Source: Anthonomus grandis grandis (taxonomy: Eukaryota > Arthropoda > Insecta > Coleoptera > Curculionidae). Taken from it: a DNA stretch of 64,000 nucleotides. A program made the translations under genes and the position numbers. Location: NCBI RefSeq assembly GCF_022605725.1, contig NC_065554.1:3367100-3431099 (forward strand), in the 5' to 3' direction. Below, in pieces: positions 36,802 to 49,100 of the stretch; position 1 is the stretch's first letter; every line of letters starts with the position of its first letter. Below the pieces are notes generated by a model that searched no databases, had not been told where the DNA came from, and saw nothing but the letters and a program-made list of their open reading frames with translations.

Positions 36802-37248
36802 TTTCATTTTAATATATTTTGTATTCAATTAGTAATATAGGTACATATAATAAAAAATATATAGTAGCTTCTTACTTACCAAATTACTGCATGTTACCCT
36901 TCTCTTATCCATTGTTTGTAAAAACATATGCATAACTGAAAACCACTTCATTTTTGGTTTATATATTTCATCGGCTCCGGCCCCAGAGCTTTGCGATTTC
37001 TTAAATTTTGCTACCTCTTGTACATACGTCGACCTTAGAGTTTTTATTTTGTTTTTTACATCTATTGGGCCAAAATTCTCGATTTCCATTGTTTCCACAA
37101 TTCTTTTTATAGCCGACTCACGAGCTTGTTTATTTCTATAGATTACCAACTGTGTATTCCAAAGGCACTCTTCCTCCCTATATAATTCTACAAACTTTAC
37201 TGTGGTATCTTCAGTCCATTTTGCGCACATTTTGAATAATAACAACAC
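35417..37248 (-). CDS. MADF-domain accessory protein of the Harbinger element
   Basis: Second protein of PIF/Harbinger elements; such Myb/SANT/MADF proteins help the transposase enter the nucleus and bind the ends. Exon 1 runs 37248-36880 (best start Met at 37230, MCAKWTEDTTVKFVELY) and ends AGTAATTTG before GTAAGT. Exon 2 is 35962-35417, after TATTTTCTAG. The product from 37230 is 298 aa. MADF domain, residues about 8-102: W, RNKQARESAIKRI, VKNKIKTLRSTYVQEVAK and KWFSVMHMFL. A BESS-like motif lies at about residues 200-232 (FDIFGKSVAAQLNKLPLL). The C-terminal tail is acidic and Ser-rich. The intron (36879-35963) contains exon 2 of the transposase on the plus strand. Codons are open throughout. 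Confidence 0.88.
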
Positions 37249-40081
37249 CTACACTTTAAAACAATTACTAAAACTACGTACTGATTTATTTACTAAAATC
37301 GAACGCTGGAATCATCGTGTCTACACAGGTTTAGTCACAGAACACAAATATAGAGAAATGCGTGTTGCCTAATGAACAGACAGAAATTCTGTTGACAGCT
37401 TTATTGACGTTGTTGACAGAGACGGGGGCAACCATCTTGGGTGGCATGTGGCGGGAAATTTAAGCCTGATTTATTGCCTGATATTTAAATTTCAAGTAAA
37501 TTGCAGAATTACAAAAAGTTGATGCGTTAACTGACGAGTGATGAGATATATTTAAATAGAATTTTATTTAAAAAAACAATATGCTTATCAATTTAGAAAT
37601 ACCCACATTTAATTAAAATCATTAATTTTGCTGAGAAAAAAAAAATTGCATCTCAGACATCCTTCATCACTTTAATCAAGAATTAACACATCAACTAAAA
37701 TATTATTTAATTTAAATTTGGTTCTCAAGACATTGCTTATTAAGATATTTAGCTATAGATACTTACCAAGAATTAAAAATTGGCACGATAGATAGAAAAA
37801 AACAAAACTAAATTGTAAAATAAAATATTTCAATATTTTATTTTAAGATGAAATAAAATAAATTTAACAAAGGGTTTTAAAATGCATAAAAAAGTTACAA
37901 TATATTCTAAATTAAATACTGCAAACTGTAAGTATGGTATTAATAAGACCTTTTTATGTAAAAAATAGAATTGTTGCAGGTATAAAGCATATTTTAACTG
38001 AAAATACTAATTTCTGGATTTTCAAAAAAAATTATCTGCTTTTTTTTGTTTCCATAAGTGTATAAAACATTATAAGAAACATGTAACACACATATCTAAA
38101 TAAAACATTAAACATATATATTTTTTAACTACTATACAATAGTAACAAAATAATATATATCCACATATTATGGAAAACAAAATATAAACTCTTATAAAGA
38201 CAGAAACTGAACCTATCTCTTGAAATAAATCTGGCTTTTCATTATAAATAAGTTAATTAATATGACTAGATATAACACAAATACACATGTAAAATATACA
38301 AGTTAATATGTATTTTTTTTTTCATTTTAATTTTTTAGTATAAGAAAATAAAAACAAAATATGACTTGATTTTTGGTTAGTCACAATTGGGTAAAGATGT
38401 CAAAAGTCAGTGAGGTTGTCTCCAGTAAATATGGAACATGAAACATAAGAAAACATATTAAGACAGTGTATTGTGTATACAATATTATATTTTAATTGGG
38501 TTAAAATTAAATCTCCTAATAAGTATTTCATCCTAATAATCCAAAATACAGAAGTCTTTATTATTAGTAAGTATTGATTATCACATTAGTTATGATTACA
38601 AATTAAGGTTCTAAATAATACCAAAGTTTACAGAATAGAATACTATTATATTGTATTGTGTAGAACACTATTATATTCTGTAAACTTTAATAATACTTTA
38701 AACGATTTTTATAACATGATTTTAATTATAGGTCAGTAAATAAAATAAGACTGTAAACAGCATAGCATTTACTATCAAAATATCTCAGGTAATTTAGGTA
38801 TTTTAAAAAATAAGATATTACATACTAAAATCTTAGTATCATTAGCTAAAAAGTTAAAAAATAAAATTATTCTGATTGTGTATCATGAGTATGAAATGAG
38901 GATATTCAAGATCAAATTTTGAAGGCATTTTAGATTGTCAAAACTTTCTGTTTTCTAGAATGACCAACACTTAAAGATTGTCGTTGTGGTTTTGAAGTTG
39001 GTTTTTGATTTTATCCTTTAAATATTTATAAACCAACCAAAACTTTTTCTCTAAATTGACTAAATGACCATGGCTATCCATAAATGTGCATAGCTTAAGG
39101 TGGATTAAGTCAATTAGGGAAATCAGTTTTTGAGAAGGATATGTCAATCTGCATGTGTCATTATTTTCTTTAAATTGAACAAATAGGTGTTCCTACTCCA
39201 TGTGAATATCATTTCTACCCAAGAACCAGAAAAGTGTTTGGAGCAAACTCGATAATTGGTGACATTTTTAGTCGGACTTACATGACAGACTAAGATTTTT
39301 GTAAGGATGGATTCAATGGAAATTAAGAAAGTCAATGATTTCTGTGACTGTCTGGGCAATTCCTAATATACAAACTAGTGCATAAAGGATATTTGCATTA
39401 ATATCTTAATCTAGAAGAAGACAAGGAAAAAGAAATAGTTGATATTTTCCCTGTGAAGGTTCAAGAATTAAAACTGAATTGTAAAAAAAAGTTAAATTGA
39501 GAACAGTGACATAGATATGTCCAAAATAGGATTAAATCTATTGTATTATCATCCTGGAAAATGATAATACATCCAAGATTCACCTAAACATTATTAGAAA
39601 ACACAGGTAGGTATGTCATAATTGAAATTTACCTGTCTCCTGCTCTATGTAGTTGCACGATGATTCGATGTTGGCACGTTTGTAAAATAATTTATCAACC
39701 CAGGACTCAAAAAAACTATAAAAAGCTATAAAAAGCTATAAATTTACTTAAAAATTTTAAATTGGGAGATAATCATGAGGCTTGGCTTGTTTACCACCCA
39801 AAGAGAACTTACAAAAGACGATCGTCAAATACGATAGTTAAAATGTCATTAACGTCAGACAGAATGAATCGGCCATCTTGGGTGGCAGACTATTCCGCCC
39901 CACCACATTCAACCTTCATACCGGTGTGGTTTAGTTAAGAGGATAGTGGGAGTGGGGGTAACCACTTGCTCCAGTAAATAGAAATGCTTTCTATTCACTG
40001 TACTGGAATCGTTACTAAAATTAGTACTGGAATTTAGTATTGGAATATATGTTTACACAAAGCAAGTACTAAAATCCAGTG
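37249..40081. other. Long non-coding right arm of the Harbinger element
   Basis: 2.8 kb of AT-rich DNA inside the element. Imperfect direct repeats with CCATCTTGGGTGGCA lie at about 37400-37446 and 39843-39885, both preceded by an ATTRACGT-like and GACAGA context. A minus-strand stretch at 39144-39359 has YRVCSKHF (see next entry). Repeats near the right end (TACTGGAATTTAGTA, TAAAATCCAGTGCTGGATTTTA) resemble inner parts of the terminal repeat. The usual element is shorter, so a second insertion here is possible. Confidence 0.6.
39144..39359 (-). pseudogene. THAP-like zinc-finger remnant (weak)
   Basis: A 71-aa frame with TKNVTNYRVCSKHFSGSW. VCSKHF preceded by Tyr-Arg is the C-x2-H half of a THAP DNA-binding finger. 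The first C-x2-4-C pair and the AVPTIF-type end are absent. It could be chance, or the trace of a P-element or THAP gene nested in the Harbinger arm. Confidence 0.25.
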
Positions 40082-40130
40082 CTGGATTTTAGTAACTTGT
40101 TCAAGTCACTGGCATCGTGTAAACCCCACT
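40082..40130 (-). repeat. Harbinger right terminal inverted repeat
   Basis: Reverse complement of the left end; see 34589-34637. TTA at 40131-40133 repeats the left flank. Confidence 0.93.
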
Positions 40131-40133
40131 TTA

Positions 40134-41173
40134 CTTTTCATTGAGTTGGCAGTCCAGGTATATTTAGTAAGTTCGTGATCCAGGTGCATACAATTTTCTT
40201 AAATTTAGGCACCCTTTAAATAGAATTTATATTTTTTTTCTTCTAGAAATATTTTAAATATGTATTTATATTTTTCGTTACATTGATAATAAAGTTAGTA
40301 GTGATCAGGGGTACTGTTTTTCTACATAAATGTGTAAAATTGGGTATTTTTAAAATTAAACTTACGTGAGTATTGACAATGCAATTCGTTCAGCGTGTTC
40401 CACCATGTATACAGCAAGAGATTGAGAGTACCATGAAACAAAAATGTTTACGATTTACTGTACTGACCCATCTAATAAAGATTAAGTTTACTCACCGGGG
40501 ATCCTCGGTCCCCTTGATTCAGTCATGCCAACAACCATCAATATAGTTACTTTATGTTTGCTAATAATTTACATATATATCTTCTTTCTTCGACGACTAG
40601 CTAGTGTCCCCTAAAATAGTTAAGGATACCCCAGACGCTCCACTACCGCTAAGCAGTAAGCATCTCAATACTCGGAAACTAAGATAACATATACCGAGAT
40701 CTTAGAATCCAAATGTGTCAATCGAGAAGACAAGTGAGGGCCCTCTATAACTCACAAGACCAACTCGAAGGAACTGCGCGCTCAGAGGGCATCCCTGTCG
40801 ATTGCTACACAATCGACCACAACCTGGTAATACCTCGCTAAACAGCGACAAACTCTGGTATACCATAAAACTCTAGCCATGGACTTATACAACAACAATA
40901 TAAAATATTACTCACATGTCGACATGATAAACCTGTGCACAAAACAATCACAACACTTCTAATATCCACCTAGTGGACAAACAGCACCACTCCTGGTCAA
41001 CTATGACCACTCTATATACATGGCTCTTTATAAGTCGAAGTGCTAGCACTCACTGACCCTTTTACTTCTTTGGGTCTCTCTCAATCTCTGCTTATATTAT
41101 TATTTATGTTTAGGGTATAGATTTTCAAGGATGTAAGATAATTCTCGGGCGGTTGAGACACTTATAAATGAAT
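40134..41173. other. No gene seen; region upstream of fax
   Basis: 40134-40500 is AT-rich. 40500-41090 is unusually balanced in GC and non-coding, possibly an LTR or other unrecognised repeat. A second copy was not found in the window. Confidence 0.45.
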
Positions 41174-41304
41174 ACAGGGTGTTTATAAAATATACGTTTA
41201 TTAAATATAATAAATTACTTTAGGATATTTTACAAATATAATACCTATGATAATAAAGCATATTTGATTTGACTTAAGATTAAATATCGAAACAAACGCC
41301 CTGT
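41174..41304. mobile_element. MITE-like repeat upstream of fax
   Basis: The 131-bp segment begins ACAGGGTGTTTATAAA and ends in CAAACGCCCTGT, an imperfect inverted repeat of about 11-14 bases enclosing AT-rich DNA. No clear target duplication. It shares the CAGGGTGT terminus with the better-defined MITE at 63739-63922 and lies next to the fax promoter region. Confidence 0.4.
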
Positions 41305-41542
41305 GTTTCCGTTCCCTAATACTATTTGTCTTTCGATAAATAGCGGTAATAGTTGGCAACACTGTGACCAACGACTACTGCGACTGCCGCTCTTCGCTTC
41401 GCTCCGTCCGTTCTTGTTTCTTGCATTCCCATTTCCTCGAATCCTCGCTCATTTCTCGTCGTGTCGTAGCCGAGGTCGCACTTTGTGTCGTTTTGTCCGT
41501 GTTCGTAACGCGTTTGTTAAGTGTAAGCAACTAAAAGAAAAA
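41305..41542 (+). promoter_or_regulatory. fax promoter region and 5' UTR
   Basis: A GC- and CpG-rich stretch in AT-rich surroundings. ACTGTGACCAAC at about 41361-41372 is the reverse of a GGTCACAGT element close to the insect core-promoter Motif 1. A TA-rich TTTCGATAAATAGC lies near 41332-41345. The frame is open upstream of the ATG, but the sequence between 41303 and 41542 has UTR-like composition, and the ATG at 41543 (AAAAAATGGCT) has the better start context. The transcription start was not determined. Confidence 0.5.
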
Positions 41543-41836
41543 ATGGCTACGGAAGTCGAAAATAACGCACCCACCGCCGAAACTAAAGAGATCAAGGAGG
41601 AAAAGGAGACGCCAAAGGTGGAAGAGACGAAAAAAGAGGAAGCTGGGGCGGGCGATGCTCCCAAAGAGAAAGAAGTTAAGGAACCGGCTCCTCCCAAATC
41701 CACGGTGCATAAAGCGAATTTCGAGAAGGACGTTGTTTATTTGTATCAATTTTCGCGGACGCCCTTGCTCCCCTCTATGAGTCCTTTCTGTCTCAAAGTT
41801 GAAACATGGCTCAGATTGGCCGGGATTAAATTCGAG
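41543..41836 (+). CDS. fax: failed axon connections (fax) homologue, first coding exon
   Basis: Exon of 98 codons ending phase 0 at GAG before GTAAGT (41837-41842). The first half, residues 1-55, is a low-complexity Glu/Lys/Pro/Ala region. Residues about 60-98 begin the thioredoxin-fold GST_N domain of fax: FEKDVVYLYQFSRTPLLPS, SPFCLKVETWLRLAGIKFE. In Drosophila, fax is a GST-like/metaxin-related protein of about 420 aa linked to axon development through Abl signalling. The rest (end of the GST_N domain and GST_C) must be in later exons; none was recognised downstream to 64000. The upstream in-frame Met at 41303 is less likely than Met 41543, whose product matches the known N-terminus style (MATEV...). 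This is the only confident host gene in the window. Confidence 0.92.
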
Positions 41837-42189
41837 GTAAGTCTGGTTTTTTAACATTAATTACTACTTCGTTTTAAAACAATATATTAAAATATTCCAT
41901 TTAAAAATGGGATAATATAGTAAGAGTATCATAAGGGGCAATAAGTTAAAGCAGGAGCCGCCATATTTAATTTTTGTCTAGCAAGGGTCATCCTACAAAA
42001 GCTCACTAGGTTTGCCCCTATACTGGGGTAATTTGAAAAGTATTTAAGTTTCAATTTAAGTATGTTTCTATCATTAAAAATGTTAGTGTTAGTTTATTTA
42101 TCATGTATTCAAGAAGAATATTACATTTCTTGGGGGCCTTTGTAAGTTTTTTTAGAGAATAATTATTATGACCTGCAGCATATTTCAAG

Positions 42190-44165
42190 AAATTGTTCCT
42201 AGTGTTTATTTCACTTTATATTTAAAAATTAAATACTGTGAACGTCTTCTATATGTGGATAATTTAAAACTTTTCATGAATGTTAATGAATTTGATGACT
42301 GCTGAAAATTGCAACATGACATAGAGATAATTTATCAATGGAGTTCAGCCAACGGATTGAGCTTAAATGCAGAAAAATGAATATTTTGTTTCCAAAAATA
42401 AATATAATTATAATTATTGATATCTTATCATATAAATAACTTAACATCTTACAATAATGCATTGCATAAACTAAATATTGTACATAAGTATATTTTAAAA
42501 ACTATATGCAACAAGCCAAAACTTCACCCCACAGAATATCTATTTAAAATTAAAAATAAGAATTTTATACATAACATCAATTTGTATACAGATGATACTG
42601 TTTGGTGCTTGTCAACAACAGAATGTAAATAAAATTATAAAAAAAATAATAAAAAAAACAATAATAATAAATAGATGTTTTTTTTTATATGGAATCAAAC
42701 CCTGGTTATAAACCAAAAATCAATATTTTGTTTAAGTTTTTTTTTGTTGTTAATACATTTTTTGTTTTCCATATCTTGTTTCGTTGTAGTTTTTGTTAAG
42801 TTTTTTTTTTAAAGATATGTGAAAGAACATAATATGTATGAGAATTAGCAACGGGCCTTATTTAATCTTGTTTTTTTGTACTGGGTGTAAAAATGGCTTA
42901 CTACCTAACACGTACTCCCTACTAATACTACTAATTTTTTTATCAAACATTTGACTTATAAAAGAAAAGAAAACCATTAAACTCGGCCCTTTTCATATTT
43001 GGTCGACACCTGAACTTCTAGTTGACTGAAAGCTGATTTTATTTCTATCTTTGTCTAATAATGTGAGAGATAAAAGATAAATACATCATATTAATGTCAT
43101 AAAATATTTTTATCTAATAAAATCTCTAAAATGTTTATCTAAATATTGAGACTTTTATATATATTACTTTTACAATATTTTAATTCAGTATCTAGTTGGT
43201 AACTTTTTGAGACATTAGAAGAATTTGAATTTGAAAATGTAGATAATCTCGGATTAAACAAACACCAAGCCATGAAGTAGGGATAAAGAAACATATTACA
43301 CTACTCCTCGAACCAAACAATTTGATATATGAGATACTTAAATGCAAAAACTGAATGGTAGTACACTTTATAATAGGTGTCTTTTTCTTCGTGCATGATG
43401 GTTTAATGTTTCCGTTTCATGTCGGCATCCGTTAAACAGTCAAAATTTATTTATTTTTTAAACTAAATATAGATTCGAGCCCAGAATATGCCTAACCTAA
43501 CAATCACAACTTTTTTGAAAATTTATTACCTTTTATTCAAATCTCTTACCTTTTCATTGGACATTCTATTACCCCTTGCAAAATCAAACTGGCAACACTG
43601 CTGCAGTATGGACTATTTCTTCACTATTAACATGAATGTGTTCACACATTCATAACCATGATATTGCTAAAAACCAAATAAATACAATCATAATACAAGA
43701 GCAAGAGCTGGAGGTAACTTAATCATACCAAATAATATCAAAAGTATTAACCTAAAATCTCTAGTTTATCTTACACCAAAAATGTATAATGTTCTACCAC
43801 CTGAGTTACAAGGGAATAAAAAACAAAAAAAATAGCAAAAAATGTACAAAGTATGTGCACAACAAATAAATATTTTCTCTTAATTTTTTTGGGAATTTAA
43901 GTAGGTATTATAATATAGTCCTTTTTCACAGATTTTTAAGTGTTAATAGATTAGGTATTGTAGTATTTAAGATTATTAAATTTATTTGTTTCTTTAAAAT
44001 ACCAATCATAAGCGATAACTAATGCACACAGGTATATATTTCACACCTAGGCATTACAACAAGTTGAATTTGTAATAGTGATCAGGCAAAAAATTTGCAT
44101 CTTCTATTTTATCTTGTCAGGGTTTACTAATCTCTCTAAATAAATAAATAAATAAATAAATAAAG
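42190..44165 (+). pseudogene. Plus-strand LINE (Jockey/CR1-like) fragments in the fax intron
   Basis: At 42245-42375 the plus strand reads LLYVDNLKLFMNVNEFDDC and IIYQWSSANGLSLNAEK, RT motif C and the following helix; the catalytic box YxDD reads YVDN. 42417-42632 continues HKYILKTICNKPKLHPTEY, thumb-like. At 43700-43815 comes NTRARAGGNLIIPNNIKS then YLTPKMYNVLPPELQ, the typical C-terminus. An (AAAT)n run at 44138-44164 is its tail. The collinear order suggests one insertion sense to fax, with about 1 kb of decayed or foreign DNA inside. Confidence 0.55.
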
Positions 44166-44399
44166 TTCATTTATGGAATTCCCATTTACAAAATTTAAAT
44201 ATAAAATAATATAATAAAATAGAAATCTTAGTATTTTACAAATACATTAAAAAAGTTATACATAACCTTTAGGTATGGTATAATAGAAATATAAATTAAA
44301 ATGAAAACACAAGCTATTTTTTGACAACAACAATCTTCAAATGTACTACAAACTGTCACCAGCAAACAAAACAAAAAAGATTTACTTAAATTTAAATTA

Positions 44400-44720
44400 T
44401 CAAAAATTAAAGATAAAATTATCCTATGAGGAATGATGAATGAGGATCTAGCTGGTATTAAAAGATGGTGTGACCAAATCAAAAATGAACAATTTCAAAA
44501 ACCAATATTTTAGATGTTTCTATTAATAATTTTTCACAAATCATTACTATTAATAATTTTACTAAATTCTTAGGTATACTTATACAGTAGATTAAAGTTC
44601 AAAAATCACATTGAGCAGCTCTGTTCTAATGTAGGTATATTCTCAAGTTCTCAAGTTTATGTACTACAAAAGATTAATAATAATGATAATATTTCAATAA
44701 CAATAGTTAATTTTTAATAG
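44400..44720 (+). pseudogene. LINE RT thumb fragment
   Basis: Reads NEDLAGIKRWCDQIKNEQF (44433-44490) and, after shifts, NFTKFLGIL and RLKFKNHIEQLCSNVGIFSS (44555-44650). This is the 'FLGxxxDxxLxWxxHI' region after RT motif C. It is separate from, but similar in type to, the LINE just before it. Confidence 0.45.
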
Positions 44721-45624
44721 CATAATTGATTTTAAAAATCTCTGTGTGCAAACCAGAAAATAAATACAGTTAAAACTAAAACTAAATAATAAGGCATCTA
44801 TAATATTATATTTGTTTTATACCACAATTATAAACTCAACTCAAGAAACTATTAATTCAACTCAGACATGCACCATTCATACTTAATTTTACCAATTTTC
44901 CAGATTTATGTTGTTATCTATAACCCATTTATTTATTAGTCTTTTTATTATTATGTAGGGTATTAATTTAAACATTAGAGGCAATCTATTGTAAAACTTG
45001 TAAACTAAGGACCCAAAAAACATATATGTCATAATAAAATTGTTAGTTTCACCTGTTGTAAGGTTATATTTTGATTAGTAACATTTCTGGTGCCAAACTT
45101 CTGTTGGATATTACATCTGAAATGCTTAGATTTAAGCATCTATCTTATAATAGATTTCAAAAATAACTGTTCTACAGTAAGAAATTCAGATTCATTAAAA
45201 AGAAGATTACTAGAATACATTCTTGCTTTGAAATATATTATTTTAATGATATATTTTTGGGCAACACACAAAAGTATTAAAACACTTTTACACACACTTC
45301 CCCATACAACTTATACCATAACTCAAAACAGACTCCACCAACGAAAAGTAAACCATTCTAAGAATTTTTCTGTGCATTCCATTTCTTAAATCATAATTTT
45401 TTTTTTATTAGTTACATACTCAATATGATTTTTCCAATTCAAACTCATCCACTAACACCCTTAAATAAATACAATCAGTTCTTTTAACCCACATTGACAT
45501 TCCTGCTCCATTTCACATCTTAATGAATGTACTGTTATTTTTTCAAAATTAGGTACATTTTGCTTGTTTAATTTAAAGTTATACAATTGGTTTTCTGTAC
45601 ATTTAATGAAAGGAAATCAAAATC
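44721..45624. other. No gene seen; fax intron
   Basis: AT-rich intronic sequence. A 99-aa plus frame at 45090-45389 has no recognisable motif. It ends at the copia target duplication GTTTC (45625-45629). Confidence 0.5.
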
Positions 45625-45629
45625 GTTTC

Positions 45630-45970
45630 TATTAAGAATATGGGTAGAACAAAAACACAAATTATAATAACTATTCTTTTATTTTTATTACTTAAGCAGC
45701 GAATGAAGCAAAAGTCGAAAAAGGAATAAATATTAAATATATCCCTTTTAATACAGACTAATACGGACCTAATGAATCGGTCTTTGTATTAGTAAAAACA
45801 CTACGTCAGTTATTATACAAACGCATTTATATTACATTGCTTTCTGTTTTCATAAAGAAAGATGACGATGTGGATATTGGCTTAAACTAAATATAAACAT
45901 CATAAACCTCTCCAATAATAGAAATATATTGAGTCATATTTGTTGACTATTAAATACATCTATTTCAATA
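45630..45970 (-). repeat. copia 3' LTR
   Basis: 341 bp, reading the same as 50051-50391. Preceded (minus sense) by the purine tract GAGAGGGTG. Confidence 0.95.
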
Positions 45971-46166
45971 CACCCTCTCAAAAATGAATCAATTATATTT
46001 AAATAAAAATTTATAAGTTATAACCTAATTAAGTAATAACGTTCAAAGAATAGTCATATCTGGGGAAAATAATTTATATGGTCCAACATTCGTTGCTAGG
46101 ATTTGGAAAAACCCCAAAAAGAAAAACCAAATCAAACCATTTAGTTCCACTTAAAAGTATACTATC

Positions 46167-49100
46167 TTATTTATTCGATAGTTTTTGTAGCCTCAAATTG
46201 AATAGGACTTCGTGGAACTTTGGAGCTGGAAGTTGCTTCGTAAAAATGTCAGCCAACTGTTGACCTGTGGGAACATATTTTATTAATATGGTTTTATTTT
46301 GTACCTGCTCTCTAGTAAAATGATATTTAATATCTATATGCTTAGATCGTTTAAAATCAACAGGATTATTAGCAACCGAAATACAACCATTATTATCTTC
46401 AAATAAAATTATTGGCTTAAAAATATTTATTTCAATACTTGTTAATAAGGACTTAATCCAGAGAGCTTCTCGAACCCCTTCAAAAATTGCCATATATTCT
46501 GCCTCCATCGAAGATGTAGCGACAGAATTTTGTTTTCTTGTGTTCCATGAAATTACACAAGTTTCAAATAATTTAAACAAAAATCCTGTCGTACTTTTTC
46601 GATCTATTTCATTACTACCCCAATCAGCATCTACATAGCCAATTAAAATGTCGGTATATTTATTTCTGGTATAAATTAGTTTAAAATCATAAGTACCCTT
46701 TATATACCTTAAAACCCTTTTTAGGCATTGCCATAACTCTTTATTATTTTTGTTTTGATAACGACTTAATAGATTAACGGCTGTACACAAATCTGGTCGA
46801 GTACAAAGAGCAGCATACATTAAAGAACCTATTAAATTTCGGCATGGGGCATCATAACGTTCATCGGCATTTAATGCTAAATAATTTAATTTAGACGGCA
46901 GAGGTGTTTTTACGGGTTTGCAATCACTCATATTAAAATTATTAAGCACATTTTTTAAATAATTACTTTGATCTAAAGAAATTTGATTTTGATTTCTTTC
47001 AATTCTGATTCCTAAAAAATAATTTAAATCATTCATATCAACCATTTTAAATTTATTTTTTAAATAAGTTTTAAAACTCAACATTGTGTTAATATTACCA
47101 GTAGCTATTGCTAAATCGTCTACATATAGAATTACATAAACATTTTCGGTGATATGGCCTTTATTTAAGAAATATAAACAGTGGTCAATGCTTGAATTTT
47201 GAAAATTGTGCTGTTTTAAAATTTTATCAAAATGCTCATACCAGCATCTTGCTGATTGCTTTAACCCATATAATGATTTATTTAATTTACATACATAGCC
47301 GTCTTTTGCATTAACACCTTCGGGAATTTTCATATATATTTCCTCTTTTAATATGCCGTTTTAACATCCATTTGATGAATGTGCAAATTAAATTGGTTGG
47401 CAATTGCTAAAAATATTCTGAAAGTCGATATTCGGGCAACTGGGGCAAAAATTTCATTATAATCTAGGAGATATTGTTGGCTAAAACCTCTGGCTACTAA
47501 TCGAGCTTTATACTTGGGTAAACTACCCTGTATATTGTTTTTAACAGTAAACACCCATTTACAGTCTACAATATTTTTATTTATTGGTTTAGGTACTAAA
47601 GACCAGGTGTCATTAATTAGCAAAGACTCGATTTCCTCATTAATAGCCTTTTCCCATTCATTTTTATCAGCTCGTTTATTTATATCTTGAAAACAAGAAG
47701 GGACTTTTAAGTGGGGTGTTTGTACACTCATAAAAGTACCAATTTCATTTTCGTTATATGAAATTTTAGGAAGATTTATGAGTCTTTCGCTCCGTCTGGG
47801 TTCCGTAACGGGTGTCCCAGATTTTTGGTCGGTATTTTGTTTACATAACTGATTTTTATCCTCGGTTTTATTGACAGCTTTATTATTAACTGTTTTAATT
47901 TCCGATTGTAAAGGGAAAACAATCGGTACCGGGTTTTTATCAGTTTTAGATATTTTAATACCTTCGGAGCTTTGTGTGTGAAACCTTTCAACAAGTTCAA
48001 TTTGAGGTCTTGATGTGTTAAAAGTGGTTTCATCAAATATAACGTCCCGAGCTGTAATGAATTTATTATTTTGGGAATTAAAAATTTTATAACCATTCGG
48101 TTCATAGCCAACAAATATGCCCTTAACAGATTTTTGCTCGAATTTTGTTTTTCGAGATTTATTATGTACAAAAGCAGTAGAGCCAAAAACTTTTAAGTGA
48201 TCTACTTTGGGCTTTTTATTATGCCACAATTTCTGTTCATTCTCTCCGCAACAGAATTTTGTTGAGGAGTGTATGGAACGGTTAAATGAAAAGAAATACC
48301 TTTATCTTTACAAAATGATTTCATTTCGTTAGGGAGATACTCACGCCCATTATCACAATATAGAAATGCTACTTTTAAAGAAAAATGGGCCTCACTTTTT
48401 AGTACAAAATCTCGAAAAACATTATATGTTTCTGATTTATAGACTAATAAATATGTTACCGTATAGTGAGTAAATTCATCAATAAATGTTATAAAATAAT
48501 TTTTATTGTCTATTGTAGGTGGAGAAATAGGTCCACAAATGTCTGAGTGAATAATATATAGTGGTCTTAGAATATGAGATTTATCTTTACTTTTAGCAAA
48601 AGGCAAACATGCTTGCTTTCCATAAATGCAAGCTTCACATAAACCAGTACTGGGATATACATTATTTAATTTTTTATAATATTTCTGCCTTTTTAGTTCT
48701 AAAAATTTTTTCTTACTTATATGACCTAAGCGCTCATGCCACAATACATAATTATCATATGGCGCTTTGGTTTCATGCACATTTATTTGATTTGCAATAT
48801 TTTGAATTAGACTTTTATTTATTTTAAAAATTATTGGTATTAAATTATTAATCACCTTACCAGTTATAATGGTTTTACTTTCATGGCTTATCGTCACTTC
48901 TCCATTTGATGTAAAAAGTACATCCATACCTGCCTCTTGCATGCGTCTTACCGACAGTAGGTTGTATGGAGCTTCGGGAGTGAATAACACATTTTCCAAC
49001 TTTCCATGGACACTCAAGTTGGTAATAATATTGATTTCTCCTCTTTGATAAGCCTTTACAGCAGTATTGTTTTTCGCAACTGATATGTCCACTGGTTTTG

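Larger units (their letters stand above)
34589..40130 (+). mobile_element. Complete PIF/Harbinger DNA transposon
   Basis: A 5542-bp element bounded by inverted repeats of about 49 bp (34589-34637; 40082-40130). The ends are AGGGGGGTTTACACGATACC and, reverse-complemented, AGTGGGGTTTACACGATGCC. It is flanked by the 3-bp duplication TTA (34586-34588, 40131-40133), the TWA site typical of PIF/Harbinger. It encodes both proteins of the superfamily, a DDE transposase (plus) and a MADF-domain DNA-binding protein (minus), each with two exons and no disabling change. The right 2.9 kb has no recognised gene. It lies 1.4 kb upstream of the fax start codon. Confidence 0.94.

Noticed and set aside
41449..41857. 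Two long minus-strand frames opposite the fax exon
   Set aside because: Shadow frames caused by the GC-rich, Glu/Lys/Pro-coding plus strand; the plus-strand frame matches fax and ends at a splice donor.
45090..45389. 99-aa plus-strand frame in the fax intron
   Set aside because: Low-complexity Leu/Ile/Tyr/His translation without motif or homologue; likely chance.
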